Notes: a model not told the origin generated them from the letters alone. Shown: positions 1 to 9,559, numbered from the stretch's first letter. The stretch: DNA of 64,000 nucleotides from Citromicrobium bathyomarinum (GCA_001306305.2 CP155577.1:62001-126000); one strand, 5' to 3'. Made by a program: numbers and translations.

Positions 1-485
1 GGGGCCGCAAAGGCTCTTGCGCGGGCGACCAGCGGCCACACCGCCGCGAGCAGCGCGCACAGGATGAGCAGAGTGGGCAGGAACCACAGGTGCGCCAGCG
101 GATGGGCCGCTGCAGCGGGGTCGACGATGTCGCGCGGCGCATATCGCAGGATCGCGGCCTGCAGCGGCAGGATGATCGCCATCCCGGTCAACAGCGGCAC
201 GCCCAGACGCTCGGCCCGGCCCTTGAGCCACGCGCCGCGAGAGCGTCGCTCCAGCAGCATAGCGGCGAAGAACCCGGCGATCAGGAAGAACCCGGGCATG
301 CGGAAATCGCTCAGCAGCGGGGGGATGATGGCGAGCATGGGGTCGCGCGATCCGCTCATCACCAGCCAGTGCCCGCCTGCGAAGGCAAGGCTCGCATGGA
401 AGGGAATGCCCAGCAGCATGAACAGCGCACGCGCGGCGTCGAGGTGGTGGTAGCGCTGCGCGCCGGAGGGCGACCCGGGGTCCAT
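1..485 (-). CDS. Acyltransferase-3 family membrane protein, 3' part cut off by window edge
   Basis: The first 161 codons of a minus-strand gene; it runs off the window, so its end is unseen. The start is an ATG just upstream of the divergent flavoprotein gene. The N-terminus carries a short LDAAR segment (residues about 15-19) followed ten residues later by a His, the usual opening of the Acyl_transf_3 (OpgC/OafA-like) family, and then alternating hydrophobic helices around residues 20-40, 65-80, 95-110 and 135-155. Such integral inner-membrane enzymes move acyl groups onto glycans or other envelope molecules. The substrate cannot be told from this fragment. The reading frame is open and hydrophobic throughout; the plus-strand ORFs over it look like shadows. 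Confidence 0.7.
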   Translation of the reverse strand, partial: MDPGSPSGAQRYHHLDAARALFMLLGIPFHASLAFAGGHWLVMSGSRDPMLAIIPPLLSDFRMPGFFLIAGFFAAMLLERRSRGAWLKGRAERLGVPLLTGMAIILPLQAAILRYAPRDIVDPAAAAHPLAHLWFLPTLLILCALLAAVWPLVARARAFAA

Positions 486-618
486 GGATCGCCGTTGCAC
501 CCGGCCCGGCGCAATGTCGCGCGCGCGAAATGCACCGTCTCCGGATAGGACGATGCGCGCGCCAATTCCTACCGCCCCCGCTCGACATGCGCGCGGGGAA
601 AGTCCACGGCGCTGGTCC

Positions 619-1800
619 ATGGATCATGATGCAATCATCCTCGGCGGTGGTGCCGCCGGGCTGTTCTGCGCGAGCGTCGCAGGCCAGCGCGGGCGGCGCG
701 TGCTGGTGCTCGAAAAAGCCGACGCGGTGGGGAAGAAGATCCTCATCTCGGGCGGCGGACGGTGCAACTTCACCAATCTGGGCGCGGGGCCGGAGAATTA
801 CCTCTCCGCCAACCGCCATTTCGCCAAGTCTGCGCTGGCCCGCTACACCCCGCGCGATTTCCTCGATCTGGTCGAGCGGCACGGGATTGCGTGGCACGAA
901 AAGACGCTCGGCCAGCTGTTCTGCGACGGGTCGGCGCGGCAGATCGTCGACCTGCTGCTGGCCGAGTGCGAAAAGGGCGGTGTCGAAATCCGCACCGGGC
1001 AGGAAATCGGCAGGATCGCGCGCGACGAGGCAGGCTTCTCGGTCGAGGCGAACGGCGAAACCCACCGCGCGCCTACGCTGGTCATTGCCACGGGCGGCCC
1101 GTCGATCCCGAAGATGGGCGCGACCGGCTTTGCCTATGATCTCGCCCGCCAGTTCGGCCTCAAGGTGGTCGAGCCGCGCCCCGCCCTCGTCCCGCTGACA
1201 CTCGGCGGAGAAGACGTGCTGTTCCGCGAGCTTTCGGGCGTCTCCGCCCCGGTCGAGGCCACCGCCGGCCAGGGGAAAACGGCTGCGAAATTCCGCGAGG
1301 CCGCGCTGCTGACGCACAAGGGCCTCTCCGGCCCCGCGATCCTGCAGGCGAGTTCCTACTGGCGACACGGCGAGGTGCTGCGGATCGATTTCCTGCCCGA
1401 TCTCACCCCCGGCTGGCTGAGCGAGCGCAAGGCGAAGACCCCGCAGGCGAGCATGGCACAGGTCCTGCGCGAGCATCTGCCCGAGAGACTCGCGGTCACG
1501 CTGGCAGATCGTCTCAGCCTGTCCGGCCCGCTCCAGGGGCTCTCCGACAAGGCACTGGTTCAGGCGGAGGAGCGGCTGCGCGGCTGGCAATTCCACCCCA
1601 ACGGCACAGAAGGCTTCGCCAAGGCCGAGGTGACCGCAGGCGGCATCTCCACCGCCGAGCTTTCCTCGCAGACGATGGAGGCCAAGAAGGTCCCCGGCCT
1701 GTTCGCGATCGGCGAGGCGGTGGATGTGACGGGGTGGCTGGGTGGCTATAATTTCCAGTGGGCCTGGGCGAGTGGGCAGGCCTGCGGCGAGGCGCTGTAG
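619..1800 (+). CDS. NAD(P)/FAD-dependent oxidoreductase, HI0933/BaiN family
   Basis: A 393-residue cytoplasmic flavoprotein. The FAD-binding Rossmann motif GGGAAG lies at residues 8-13, followed by the acidic end of strand 2 (VLVLEK) and the family signature ISGGGRCNFTN near residue 50; ATGG and a C-terminal GGYNFQWAWASG complete the HI0933-like fold. Members include E. coli YhiN and clostridial BaiN, annotated as flavin reductases; the physiological substrate here is unknown. I chose the ATG at 619 because homologues begin directly at the dinucleotide-binding strand; an upstream in-frame ATG at 484 would add 45 low-complexity residues and overlap the divergent gene start. The next gene follows about 70 nt later. 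Confidence 0.85.
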   Translation: MDHDAIILGGGAAGLFCASVAGQRGRRVLVLEKADAVGKKILISGGGRCNFTNLGAGPENYLSANRHFAKSALARYTPRDFLDLVERHGIAWHEKTLGQLFCDGSARQIVDLLLAECEKGGVEIRTGQEIGRIARDEAGFSVEANGETHRAPTLVIATGGPSIPKMGATGFAYDLARQFGLKVVEPRPALVPLTLGGEDVLFRELSGVSAPVEATAGQGKTAAKFREAALLTHKGLSGPAILQASSYWRHGEVLRIDFLPDLTPGWLSERKAKTPQASMAQVLREHLPERLAVTLADRLSLSGPLQGLSDKALVQAEERLRGWQFHPNGTEGFAKAEVTAGGISTAELSSQTMEAKKVPGLFAIGEAVDVTGWLGGYNFQWAWASGQACGEAL

Positions 1801-1870
1801 CGGAGCGTTCCGTCCCCGCGCGGCCCATCGCGCGCCAACTGCCTTCTTGAACTTGCAACAGCGCTCGCGC

Positions 1871-3592
1871 ATGCCGCGTCCCATGACCTTCGCAAAAGTT
1901 CTCGCCCCGCTCTTCGCGCTTTCGCTTGCCGCCTGCGCCACCGTCCCCGACCAGCGCGCAGCCGAGCCCGTGACCATCGGCATCGTCGGGCTCAACGATT
2001 TCCACGGCAATCTGGAGCCGATCACCCGGCCCGTGAAGCTGGGCGACGGGCGCGAGGCGAAGGCCGGCGGCGCGGCCTGGCTGGCCGCTGCGGTCGATGC
2101 GGTACGCGCAAAGCACAAAAACACGATGGTGATCGCAGCCGGCGACCTGATCGGGGCGAGCCCGCTGGTCTCCTCGCTGTTCCTCGATGAGCCGACGATC
2201 GGCGCGATGAACCGCATCGGGCTCGATTTCAACGCGGTCGGCAACCACGAATTCGACAAGGGCTGGCGCGAACTCAAGCGCGTGCAGGATGGCGGCTGCG
2301 AGAAGCTGACACTGCGCGATCCGTGCGCGGTCGAACCCGATTTTGCCGGCGCGGACTTCGCCTTCCTCGCCGCGAACGTTGCGATGGAGGATGGCGGCAC
2401 GCTGTTCCCCGCCTACGGGATCAAGACGTTCGAGACCCCCGCGGGCGAAATCAGGATCGGCGTGATCGGCCTGACGCTGAAGGAAACCCCCACGCTGGTG
2501 ACGCCCAGCGGGGTCGACGGGCTGACCTTCGGCGACGAGGCGGCAGCGATCAACCGCACCGTGCCGCTGCTGGAAGAACAGGGCGCGGATGCGATCGTGG
2601 TCGCGATCCACCAGGGCCTGTACACCGATGTCGGCTTCAACGACAAAAGCTGCGGCGGGGTCGCCGGGCCGCTGATCAACATTCTCAAGCAGGTCGATCC
2701 GCGCGTGAATCTGGTCCTCTCGGGCCATACCCATGCCGCCTATGTGTGCGATTTTTCGAAGATCGACCCGGCACGCAGCTTCCTCGTCACCAGTGCGGGC
2801 TATGGCGGATCGCTGCTGACCGACATTACGCTCGATTTCGATCCGGCGACGCATGATGTGGTGGGCGTCACCGCAGACAATGTCGTGGTGCAGAGCGCCG
2901 CGCCGCAAGACGCCAACCCCGACTTCGCCACGCTGATTCCGCGCAGCGACCTCACCGAATATGTCGCGCGCTACAGCGATGCGGCGAGCGCGGCGGAGCA
3001 GCGCCCGGTCGGCCGGATCAGCGGCAATCCCACGGCCCCCGGCCCCGCGACCGAGGAAACCCAGCTGGGCAATTTCATCGCCGACGCGCAGCTTTTCGCG
3101 ACCCGCGATGCGGGCGCGCAGATCGCCTTCATGAACAATTCGGGCATTCGCGGCGCTGGGCTGGAGCCTGCGGCGGACGGCACGATCACCTTCGGCAGCA
3201 TCTATTCGGTCCAGCCCTTCGGCAACACGCTGGTGACCAAGACCTTCACCGGCGCGCAATTGCTCGCGCTGCTCGAACAGCAGTTCGACGATGACGGCTT
3301 CGTGCAGACCTTCAGCCCGTCCGAAGGCTTTGCGCTTGTCTACGATATGAGCCGCCCGGTGGGATCGCGCGTCGTCTCGGTCACGCTCGATGGCGAGCCG
3401 ATCAATCCCCAAGCCGATTATCGCGTCACGATGAACAGCTTCCTCGCCGCAGGCGGCGACAGCTTCACCGTGTTCAAGGATGGCACCAACGTGGTCACCG
3501 GCCCGGTCGATCTGGACGCGATCGAGGCCTACCTGGCGGGCAAGGACATGGTCGCCCTGCCCGCCACGGGGCGGGTCACCGGAGTGATGTAG
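1871..3592 (+). CDS. 5'-nucleotidase / UshA-like metallophosphatase lipoprotein
   Basis: About 573 residues. The N-terminus is a lipoprotein signal with lipobox LAAC (Cys22 if started at 1871), so the enzyme should be anchored in the envelope and act in the periplasm. The metallophosphoesterase domain shows LNDFHGN (metal ligands Asp43 and His45), GNHEFD and SGHTHAAY; the C-terminal 5'-nucleotidase domain contains MNNSGIRG and the substrate-stacking region VQPFGNTL. This architecture hydrolyses extracellular nucleotides or related phosphomonoesters to release phosphate and nucleoside. Starts at 1871 and 1883 are equally possible; neither has a strong ribosome-binding site. With the alkaline phosphatase and PstS elsewhere in the window it fits phosphate scavenging, although no Pho box was seen here. 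Confidence 0.87.
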   Translation: MPRPMTFAKVLAPLFALSLAACATVPDQRAAEPVTIGIVGLNDFHGNLEPITRPVKLGDGREAKAGGAAWLAAAVDAVRAKHKNTMVIAAGDLIGASPLVSSLFLDEPTIGAMNRIGLDFNAVGNHEFDKGWRELKRVQDGGCEKLTLRDPCAVEPDFAGADFAFLAANVAMEDGGTLFPAYGIKTFETPAGEIRIGVIGLTLKETPTLVTPSGVDGLTFGDEAAAINRTVPLLEEQGADAIVVAIHQGLYTDVGFNDKSCGGVAGPLINILKQVDPRVNLVLSGHTHAAYVCDFSKIDPARSFLVTSAGYGGSLLTDITLDFDPATHDVVGVTADNVVVQSAAPQDANPDFATLIPRSDLTEYVARYSDAASAAEQRPVGRISGNPTAPGPATEETQLGNFIADAQLFATRDAGAQIAFMNNSGIRGAGLEPAADGTITFGSIYSVQPFGNTLVTKTFTGAQLLALLEQQFDDDGFVQTFSPSEGFALVYDMSRPVGSRVVSVTLDGEPINPQADYRVTMNSFLAAGGDSFTVFKDGTNVVTGPVDLDAIEAYLAGKDMVALPATGRVTGVM

Positions 3593-3722
3593 CCTACACA
3601 GCTGGCGAAGACGGTACAGTTCACATAGCACCTGGGCGAAGCGCCGGAATCAATGATTCAATTGACCATCCCAATCAGAAATTCCGACCGATCAAATCTC
3701 AATTATCCTTGAAACTACCGAT
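3593..3722. other. AT-rich convergent intergenic region
   Basis: 130 nt between the nucleotidase gene (plus) and the small membrane-protein gene (minus). Base composition drops sharply to AT-rich from about 3640, as in the adjoining minus-strand gene. I see no convincing hairpin-plus-T-run terminator and no ORF. Confidence 0.5.
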
Positions 3723-4118
3723 CTATGTGTCCTCAGCTAATTTCAAAATGAACGCGACAGTAAGCATTCCTAGAGAAAGAAAAGTAAGAAATGCGCCTCT
3801 TTCTCCAAGCAGGTAAAATGATAAGCATAAAGAGTTTATAAATAAAGCGCCTGCGCCAATTAGTAGAGAGAAATCTATTTTTTTATTAGGCCTATCGTAA
3901 ACAAGCAATATACATCCCATGGAGAATGCATAGAAGAAAATCATGGCTAATATTGAAAGGGCCCTGCCGACAGTAAATTTATCACTGTCGATCATCATGC
4001 AGTTCTCCCACGAAAAGTAGGAATCGCAGACGCGAATTGTCCCGTAGACACTTTCGTATAATACGAACCCCATCAAAATGATGGATAATTCGAAGAACCA
4101 AACGGAGCCGCGATTCAT
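3723..4118 (-). CDS. AT-rich four-helix membrane protein of unknown function
   Basis: 131 residues, unrecognised. Four hydrophobic segments are evident at roughly residues 8-26, 53-73, 82-104 and 109-126, giving a small polytopic inner-membrane protein. The loop between helices 1 and 2 holds two cysteines about ten residues apart. The ATG begins one nucleotide after the TGA of the carboxylase gene, so the gene looks like the last cistron of the leucine operon. Its DNA is strikingly AT-rich (many AAA, TTT and ATA codons) compared with the surrounding roughly 65% GC, which suggests recent acquisition. No family could be assigned. Confidence 0.65.
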   Translation of the reverse strand: MNRGSVWFFELSIILMGFVLYESVYGTIRVCDSYFSWENCMMIDSDKFTVGRALSILAMIFFYAFSMGCILLVYDRPNKKIDFSLLIGAGALFINSLCLSFYLLGERGAFLTFLSLGMLTVAFILKLAEDT

Positions 4119-4119
4119 C

Positions 4120-5727
4120 TCACATCCTGAACACGCCGAACGCCGGGCGATCCTCGATCGGCGCTTCGAGACAGGCGGCGAACGCCAACCCCAGCACGTC
4201 GCGGGTCTGCACGGGGTCGATCACGCCGTCGTCCCACATGCGCGCGGTGGCGTAGTAGGGATTGCCCTCGTCCTCGTATTTCTGGCGGATGGGGGCCTTG
4301 AACTCCTCGGCCTGTTCCTCGGTCCATGAATCCGCGTCGCGGTGGACTGTCGCGAGCACGGAAGCCGCCTGCTCGCCGCCCATCACCGAGATGCGGCTGT
4401 TGGGCCAGCTGAACAGGAACCGCGGAGAATAGGCGCGGCCCGCCATGCCGTAATTGCCCGCACCGAAGCTGCCGCCGATCAGGATGGTGACCTTGGGCAC
4501 GCTCGCGGTAGCTACCGCCGTCACCAGCTTCGCGCCATGCTTGGCGATGCCTTCCGCCTCGTACTTCCCGCCGACCATGAAGCCGGAGATGTTCTGGAGG
4601 AACAGCAGCGGGATGCGCCGCTGGCAGGCGAGTTCGATGAAATGCGCGCCTTTCACCGCGCTTTCGGAGAACAGCACGCCGTTATTGGCGAGCACCGCCA
4701 CCGGCATGCCCCAGATATGCGCAAAGCCGCACACCAGCGTGGAGCCGTAATCCTTCTTGAACTCGTGGAACTCGCTGCCGTCGACCAGCCGCGCGATCAC
4801 CTCGTGCACGTCATAGGGCGCGCGCACATCCTCGGGGATCAGCGCGTAGAGGTCTTCCGCGTCGAACTTGGGCGGCACCGGCTCCTGAAGGTCGATATTG
4901 GTCGCCGCGTCGGTGTTCGCGCCCAGATGGCTGACGATGTCGCGCACGATGGTCAGCGCGTGTTCGTCGTTCTCCGCCAGATGGTCGACCACGCCCGACT
5001 TCTTGGCGTGCAGGTCGCCGCCGCCCAGATCCTCGGCGCTGATTTCCTCGCCCGTCGCGGCCTTCACCAGCGGCGGCCCGGCGAGGAAGATCGTGCCCTG
5101 ATTGCGCACGATCACGCTCTCGTCGCTCATCGCGGGCACATAGGCCCCGCCCGCGGTGCAGCTGCCCATCACGCAGGCGATCTGCGGGATACCGAGGCTG
5201 CTCATCTGCGCCTGGTTGAAGAAGATGCGCCCGAAGTGCTCCTTGTCCGGGAAAACCTCCGCCTGGTAGGGCAGGTTCGCGCCGCCGCTATCGACCAGAT
5301 AGATGCACGGCAGGCGGTTCTCCTGCGCGATCTCCTGCGCGCGCAGATGCTTCTTGACCGTCATCGGGTAGTACGAGCCGCCCTTCACGGTCGGATCGTT
5401 GCACACGATCATCACCTGCCGACCGCTGACGCGCCCGACGCCGCAGATCATCGAGGCGCCGTTGACGTCGCCTTCGTACATCCCGTTGGCCGCCAGCTGG
5501 CCGATTTCGAGGAAGGACGAACCGGGATCGAGCAGCCGCTCGACCCGCTCACGGGGCAGCAGCTTGCCACGCGAGACATGCCGCTCGCGATGCTTCTCGC
5601 TCCCGCCCAACGCCGCCTCGGCGACCTTGTCGCGCAGCTCTTCGGCAAGCGCCTTGTTATGCTCGAAGCGCGCCTTGGCATCGGGCGCTTCACGGTCGAG
5701 CATCGAGGTGAGGGTGGGTGCGGTCAC
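4120..5727 (-). CDS. mccB: Methylcrotonyl-CoA carboxylase, carboxyltransferase (beta) subunit
   Basis: 535 residues, the usual length for the biotin-dependent carboxyltransferase subunit acting on 3-methylcrotonyl-CoA in leucine degradation. The crotonase-like CT fold is visible: the N-terminal [12 protein letters not shown] region, [16 protein letters not shown] in the N-domain, and [20 protein letters not shown] plus [13 protein letters not shown] in the C-domain. Start is GTG at 5727, overlapping the upstream methyltransferase stop in a GTGA junction. Isovaleryl-CoA dehydrogenase, the preceding pathway step, is in the same operon, which favours MCC over propionyl-CoA carboxylase. The biotin-carrying alpha subunit is not in this window, so complex assembly depends on a gene elsewhere. 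Confidence 0.92.
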   Translation of the reverse strand: MTAPTLTSMLDREAPDAKARFEHNKALAEELRDKVAEAALGGSEKHRERHVSRGKLLPRERVERLLDPGSSFLEIGQLAANGMYEGDVNGASMICGVGRVSGRQVMIVCNDPTVKGGSYYPMTVKKHLRAQEIAQENRLPCIYLVDSGGANLPYQAEVFPDKEHFGRIFFNQAQMSSLGIPQIACVMGSCTAGGAYVPAMSDESVIVRNQGTIFLAGPPLVKAATGEEISAEDLGGGDLHAKKSGVVDHLAENDEHALTIVRDIVSHLGANTDAATNIDLQEPVPPKFDAEDLYALIPEDVRAPYDVHEVIARLVDGSEFHEFKKDYGSTLVCGFAHIWGMPVAVLANNGVLFSESAVKGAHFIELACQRRIPLLFLQNISGFMVGGKYEAEGIAKHGAKLVTAVATASVPKVTILIGGSFGAGNYGMAGRAYSPRFLFSWPNSRISVMGGEQAASVLATVHRDADSWTEEQAEEFKAPIRQKYEDEGNPYYATARMWDDGVIDPVQTRDVLGLAFAACLEAPIEDRPAFGVFRM

Positions 5728-6395
5728 TGCTGTGCTTCCTCTCGGCCCATAACGGTCGGTAGCGGTTCGGTCCGCTTTCCCTTCCTCCGGCCCTTTTTGT
5801 ATTTGCTTTGATATTCGCGGCGTTGCTTCGTCACCTCGTAGAGGACGATCCCCGACGACGTCGCAAGGTTGAGGCTCTCGATCATTCCGAACATTGGAAT
5901 CGCAACGCAGGCCTCGCTGCGCTCGACAGCCCGGTCGCTGATCCCGCGCTTTTCATTCCCGAACCAGACCGCAAGCTTGGTGTGCTCGGTGAAATCGCCC
6001 TCGTGAAGCCAAACATTGTTCTGCCCCTTCATGTGAGGCGATGTGACAATCGAATGGACATTGTTCTTTTCCAGATGATCGAAGCAATCATCCGTGGTGT
6101 CGAATCGCTTTACGAAGCTCCACTTCACCGCAGAAACGGAAGTTTTCGATAGAGAGGATCGCTCACGCATCTCCTGCCAATCGTCCGGCAACGCTTTCCG
6201 CGGATCCACGACGTACACTTTCTCGCAACCCAGCGCGTTCACGTTCCGGATCACGGTGCCAATGTTCTTTATGTCAGATGGTGCCTCAATCACCGCGATC
6301 AGGTTTTTGCAGACAAACGGCTTGATGGCGTCAGCTCGAGCTCGGACCGAAGGTTTTGATTTCTTCGGCTCTTCTTCACCTGAAACGACTGGCAC
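5724..6395 (-). CDS. SpoU/TrmH-family RNA 2'-O-methyltransferase
   Basis: 223 residues with the SPOUT knot motifs: motif 1 around [12 protein letters not shown] (about residue 45-56), motif 2 FGNEKRGIS (about 145-153) and motif 3 [17 protein letters not shown] (about 167-183), where the knot binds S-adenosylmethionine. The Asn/Arg of motif 1 and Glu of motif 2 expected for catalysis are present. Likely substrate is tRNA or rRNA ribose, but the exact site cannot be read from sequence. A lysine/arginine-rich C-terminal tail follows. Base composition is clearly lower in GC than the flanking operon genes, yet the stop overlaps mccB by GTGA. It has no metabolic link with leucine catabolism, so I read it as an inserted cistron. 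Confidence 0.85.
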   Translation of the reverse strand: MPVVSGEEEPKKSKPSVRARADAIKPFVCKNLIAVIEAPSDIKNIGTVIRNVNALGCEKVYVVDPRKALPDDWQEMRERSSLSKTSVSAVKWSFVKRFDTTDDCFDHLEKNNVHSIVTSPHMKGQNNVWLHEGDFTEHTKLAVWFGNEKRGISDRAVERSEACVAIPMFGMIESLNLATSSGIVLYEVTKQRREYQSKYKKGRRKGKRTEPLPTVMGREEAQQ

Positions 6396-6431
6396 GATTA
6401 CGCCTCCTGATTAAATCCGCAGCGCAAGGGC

Positions 6432-6737
6432 TCACCGCTTCCGCACGAACTCGGCGCGCAGGACGAGGCCCTTGATGCCGGGGTATTTGCAGTCGATCTC
6501 CTGCGGGTCGCCGGTCAGTCGGATCGATTTGATCAACGTGCCCTGCTTGAGCGTCTGGCCCGCGCCCTTCACGTCGAGATCCTTGATCAGCGTCACCTGG
6601 TCGCCGTCGGCCAGCAGATTGCCGACCGCATCGCGCACTTCGACGGTGTCCGCCGCGGCCTGCTTCGCCGCCAGTTCCGAGGCGGGCATCCATTCGCCGC
6701 TTTCCTCGTCGTAAACGTAATCTTCGCTATCGCTCAC
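6432..6737 (-). CDS. PhnA/YjdM-like domain protein lacking the zinc ribbon
   Basis: 101 residues. The C-terminal half matches the PhnA (YjdM) domain: DAVGNLLADGDQVTLIKDL, KQGTLIKSIRLT and GIKGLVLRAEFVRK. Classical YjdM has an N-terminal four-cysteine zinc ribbon; here that part is replaced by an acidic YVYDEESGEWMPASEL segment without Cys pairs. The old name 'alkylphosphonate utilisation' is historical and should not be taken as function. GTG start at 6737 overlaps the stop of the isovaleryl-CoA dehydrogenase gene (GTGA), so it is translationally linked to it. Confidence 0.8.
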   Translation of the reverse strand: MSDSEDYVYDEESGEWMPASELAAKQAAADTVEVRDAVGNLLADGDQVTLIKDLDVKGAGQTLKQGTLIKSIRLTGDPQEIDCKYPGIKGLVLRAEFVRKR

Positions 6738-7903
6738 CCTGCGGCTCCTATCAGTTCGCGGCCGATCAGCATCCGCCGGATTTCGTTCGTACCCGCACCA
6801 ATGTCGAGCAGCTTGGCATCGCGCATATAGCGCTCCACCGGCCAGTCGAGCGTATAGCCCGCGCCGCCCAGCGCCTGCACGCTTTCTGCGGCCACGCGGA
6901 AGGCATTCTCGCTCGCCAGCAGGATCGCGCCTGCCGCGTCGAACCGCGTCGTCTTGTTCGCATCGCAGCTCTTGGCGACCGCGTAGGTATAGGCCCGCGC
7001 CGATTGCAGCGCGACATACATGTCCGCCACCTTGGCCTGCATCAGCTGGAACGAACCGATCGGCTTGCCGAACTGCGTGCGCTCGCGAAGGTACGGGATG
7101 ACAGTGTCGAGGCAGGCCTGCATGATGCCCAGCTGAAGCCCGGCGAGCACCACGCGCTCGTAATCGAGCCCGCTCATCAGCACGCCGACGCCGCCGCCGA
7201 CCGGGCCCATCACGCGATCCTCCGGCACGAAGCAGTCGTCGAACACCAGCTCTGCCGTGGGCGAGCCGCGCATGCCGACCTTCTCGATCTTCTGGCCGAT
7301 CGAGAAGCCCTCGTCGCCCTTCTCGATCAGGAAGGCGGTGATCCCGCGCGATCCGGCCTCGCTGTCGGTCTTGGCATAGACCACCAGCGTATCGGCGTAG
7401 GGCGCGTTGGTGATCCAGAACTTGGTGCCGTTCAGGCGGTAGCCGCCGTCGACCGCATCGGCCTTGAGCTTCATCGAGACGACGTCCGATCCCGCGCTCG
7501 CCTCGCTCATCGCCAGCGAGCCGACGTGTTCGCCGCTGATCAATCCGGGCAGATACTTCGCCTTCTGCTCTTCATTGCCCCAGCGGCGGATCTGGTTGAT
7601 GCACAGGTTGGAGTGTGCGCCGTAGCTGAGCCCCAGCGAAGCACTCGCCCGGCTGACTTCCTCGACCGCGATCACATGTTCGAGATAGCCGAGGCCAAGC
7701 CCGCCATCCTCGGGATCGACGGTGATGCCGTGCAGGCCCAGCTCGCCCATCTGCGCCCACAGCGCGTCCTTGGGAAACCAGTCCTCGCGGTCGATCTTCT
7801 CGGCCAGCGGGGCGATCTGCTCGTCGGCGAAGCGGCCGACGCTCTCGCGGATCATCTCCGCGCTTTCACCAAGCTGGAAGTCGAATTCAGGGGTTGCGCG
7901 CAT
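6734..7903 (-). CDS. ivd: Isovaleryl-CoA dehydrogenase
   Basis: 389 residues, standard acyl-CoA dehydrogenase size. It oxidises isovaleryl-CoA to 3-methylcrotonyl-CoA with FAD, passing electrons to ETF, in leucine degradation. The signature AMSEASAGSDVVSMK and the flavin/substrate region WITNAPYADTLVVYAKT are present. The Glu of LDYERVVLAG sits where isovaleryl-CoA dehydrogenases carry their catalytic base, which distinguishes them from other family members. The C-terminal EIRRMLIGREL is typical. I prefer the ATG at 7903 (MRATPEFDF); longer in-frame starts would add 25 unlikely residues. First gene of the minus-strand operon leading to mccB. Confidence 0.93.
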   Translation of the reverse strand: MRATPEFDFQLGESAEMIRESVGRFADEQIAPLAEKIDREDWFPKDALWAQMGELGLHGITVDPEDGGLGLGYLEHVIAVEEVSRASASLGLSYGAHSNLCINQIRRWGNEEQKAKYLPGLISGEHVGSLAMSEASAGSDVVSMKLKADAVDGGYRLNGTKFWITNAPYADTLVVYAKTDSEAGSRGITAFLIEKGDEGFSIGQKIEKVGMRGSPTAELVFDDCFVPEDRVMGPVGGGVGVLMSGLDYERVVLAGLQLGIMQACLDTVIPYLRERTQFGKPIGSFQLMQAKVADMYVALQSARAYTYAVAKSCDANKTTRFDAAGAILLASENAFRVAAESVQALGGAGYTLDWPVERYMRDAKLLDIGAGTNEIRRMLIGRELIGAAG

Positions 7904-8047
7904 GGGGGTATCCTTCTGTTTGCGGGTGCGCATAGCAAGCCCGCGAGCCCCCGCAAACCGGCCGGCAAAGTTTAACAAATATCATGCAATATAAACCTTT
8001 GGTGGCGGAACCGGTGCTGATGGTTATATCCTGTCGCTGACGGGATC

Positions 8048-9559
8048 ATGGACACTCTTTTCGAAACCAAGAGCGCGGACGCGAATCGTCCGGATGCAGC
8101 GGTCGGTGCGCCGGGGGACCGCGCGCGTGAGCTTGCGCCCTTCGGTATCGATTCGCTGGAAGACGACTTCGAGCTCGAATCGATCGCCGCCTTCGCCGCC
8201 AAACTGTGCGGCACACCAAACGCTAGCGTCACCATCGTCGAGGAACGCCGCCAGCGGTTCCTCGCCCGCCACGGGCTCGAGAGCAACGAGACGCCGCGCT
8301 CGGTCAGCTTCTGCGCCCATGCGATGCAGGGGGACGAGCTGTTCGTGGTGCCCGACGCCACGAAAGATCCGCGCTTTGCCGATAATGATCTGGTCACGGG
8401 CGAGACGCACCTGCGCTTCTACGCGGGTGCCCCGCTGGTGACCGAGGACGGGACCGAGCTGGGCGCGCTGTGCGTGATCGACACCGAGCCGCATCCCGAG
8501 GGCCTGAACGAATTACAGCAGGAGGGGCTGCGTGTGCTCGCCCGCTCCGCCGTGCGCCGCTTCGTCAACGAGCGCGAGGCACTGCGCTCTCGCGACCAGG
8601 CGAAGGAGCGCGCGCGGATGCTCAATCTGGTGCTCGATTCGGTGCCGGGCATTGCATGGTCCGCCGACGAGGATCTGACCTTCGATTTCTTCAACGCGCG
8701 CTGGGACGAAGTCACCGGCGCCGAACCTCCCCGCTCCACCGCCGCTTGGGAGGCGCACATTCACCCCGAGGACTTCGGCAGGACCATTGCCAAGTTCGAG
8801 ACGGCGGTGCAGCAAACGCGCGTGTTCGACGACGAGTGGCGACTGCGTCTGGCCGACGGATCATACCGCTGGGCGCTGAGCCGCGCGGTGCCGATCCAGC
8901 TGGGGAATGGCCGCTGGCGGTGGGTCGGCACGATCATCGATATCGACGATGCGCACCGCCTGTCCGAAAGCCGCGACCTGCTGGCGCGCGAGCTGTCGCA
9001 CCGGATCAAGAACATCTTCGCGGTGGTCGCGAGCCTGATCACCCTGTCCGCCCGGCGCGATCCGGACCTGCGCTATTTCGCGCAGGAGATGACCGACAAG
9101 ATCGCCGCGCTGGGTCGCGCGCACGAATTCGTCGCGCCCACAGGCATGGTCCGCGAAAACACGCTGCACGGCCTGCTCGATCAGATCTTCGCGCCGTATA
9201 ATTCGCAGCACGAACAGCGAATCACGGTGACCGGCTCCAACCCCACGATCCAGGGACGCGCGGCGACCCCGCTGGCGCTGGTGTTCCACGAACTGGCGAC
9301 CAATTCGGCGAAGTACGGCGTGCTCGCGAACGAGGAAGGCGTGGTCGACGTGACCATTTCGCAGGCGGATCACGACATGCTGCGGATCGAATGGCACGAA
9401 CCCGGCGTGGCTCCGCAGGAGACCGGCAGCGAAGGCTTCGGCTCGCGCCTGCTCAAGATGAGCGTCGAGGGGCAGATGCAGGGGCGGATCGACCGCCAGT
9501 GGAGCGACGACGGCCTGTCCGTGGTGCTCGACCTGTCGCTTGCCGCGCTGGCGGGATAA
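8048..9559 (+). CDS. GAF-PAS sensor histidine kinase, HWE family
   Basis: 503 residues, no membrane segment, so a soluble cytoplasmic sensor. A GAF domain spans about residues 40-180 (ESIAAFAAKLCGTPNASVTIV ... RFYAGAPLVTEDGTELGALCV), a PAS/PAC domain about 190-305, then the phosphoacceptor block ELSHRIKNIFAVVASL (about 315-330) with the phosphorylatable His. The ATPase domain has the HWE-type N box FHELATNSAKYG and a W-x-E strand (RIEWHEPG), ending GFGSRLL. HWE kinases in Alphaproteobacteria often feed the general stress or light response through stand-alone receivers; no receiver lies beside it here. Whether the GAF binds a tetrapyrrole cannot be judged. Confidence 0.88.
   Translation: MDTLFETKSADANRPDAAVGAPGDRARELAPFGIDSLEDDFELESIAAFAAKLCGTPNASVTIVEERRQRFLARHGLESNETPRSVSFCAHAMQGDELFVVPDATKDPRFADNDLVTGETHLRFYAGAPLVTEDGTELGALCVIDTEPHPEGLNELQQEGLRVLARSAVRRFVNEREALRSRDQAKERARMLNLVLDSVPGIAWSADEDLTFDFFNARWDEVTGAEPPRSTAAWEAHIHPEDFGRTIAKFETAVQQTRVFDDEWRLRLADGSYRWALSRAVPIQLGNGRWRWVGTIIDIDDAHRLSESRDLLARELSHRIKNIFAVVASLITLSARRDPDLRYFAQEMTDKIAALGRAHEFVAPTGMVRENTLHGLLDQIFAPYNSQHEQRITVTGSNPTIQGRAATPLALVFHELATNSAKYGVLANEEGVVDVTISQADHDMLRIEWHEPGVAPQETGSEGFGSRLLKMSVEGQMQGRIDRQWSDDGLSVVLDLSLAALAG

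Noticed and set aside
1514-3631. 705-codon minus-strand frame over the nucleotidase gene
   Set aside because: The plus strand encodes a lipoprotein nucleotidase with intact catalytic motifs; the antisense product is His/Arg-rich and featureless.
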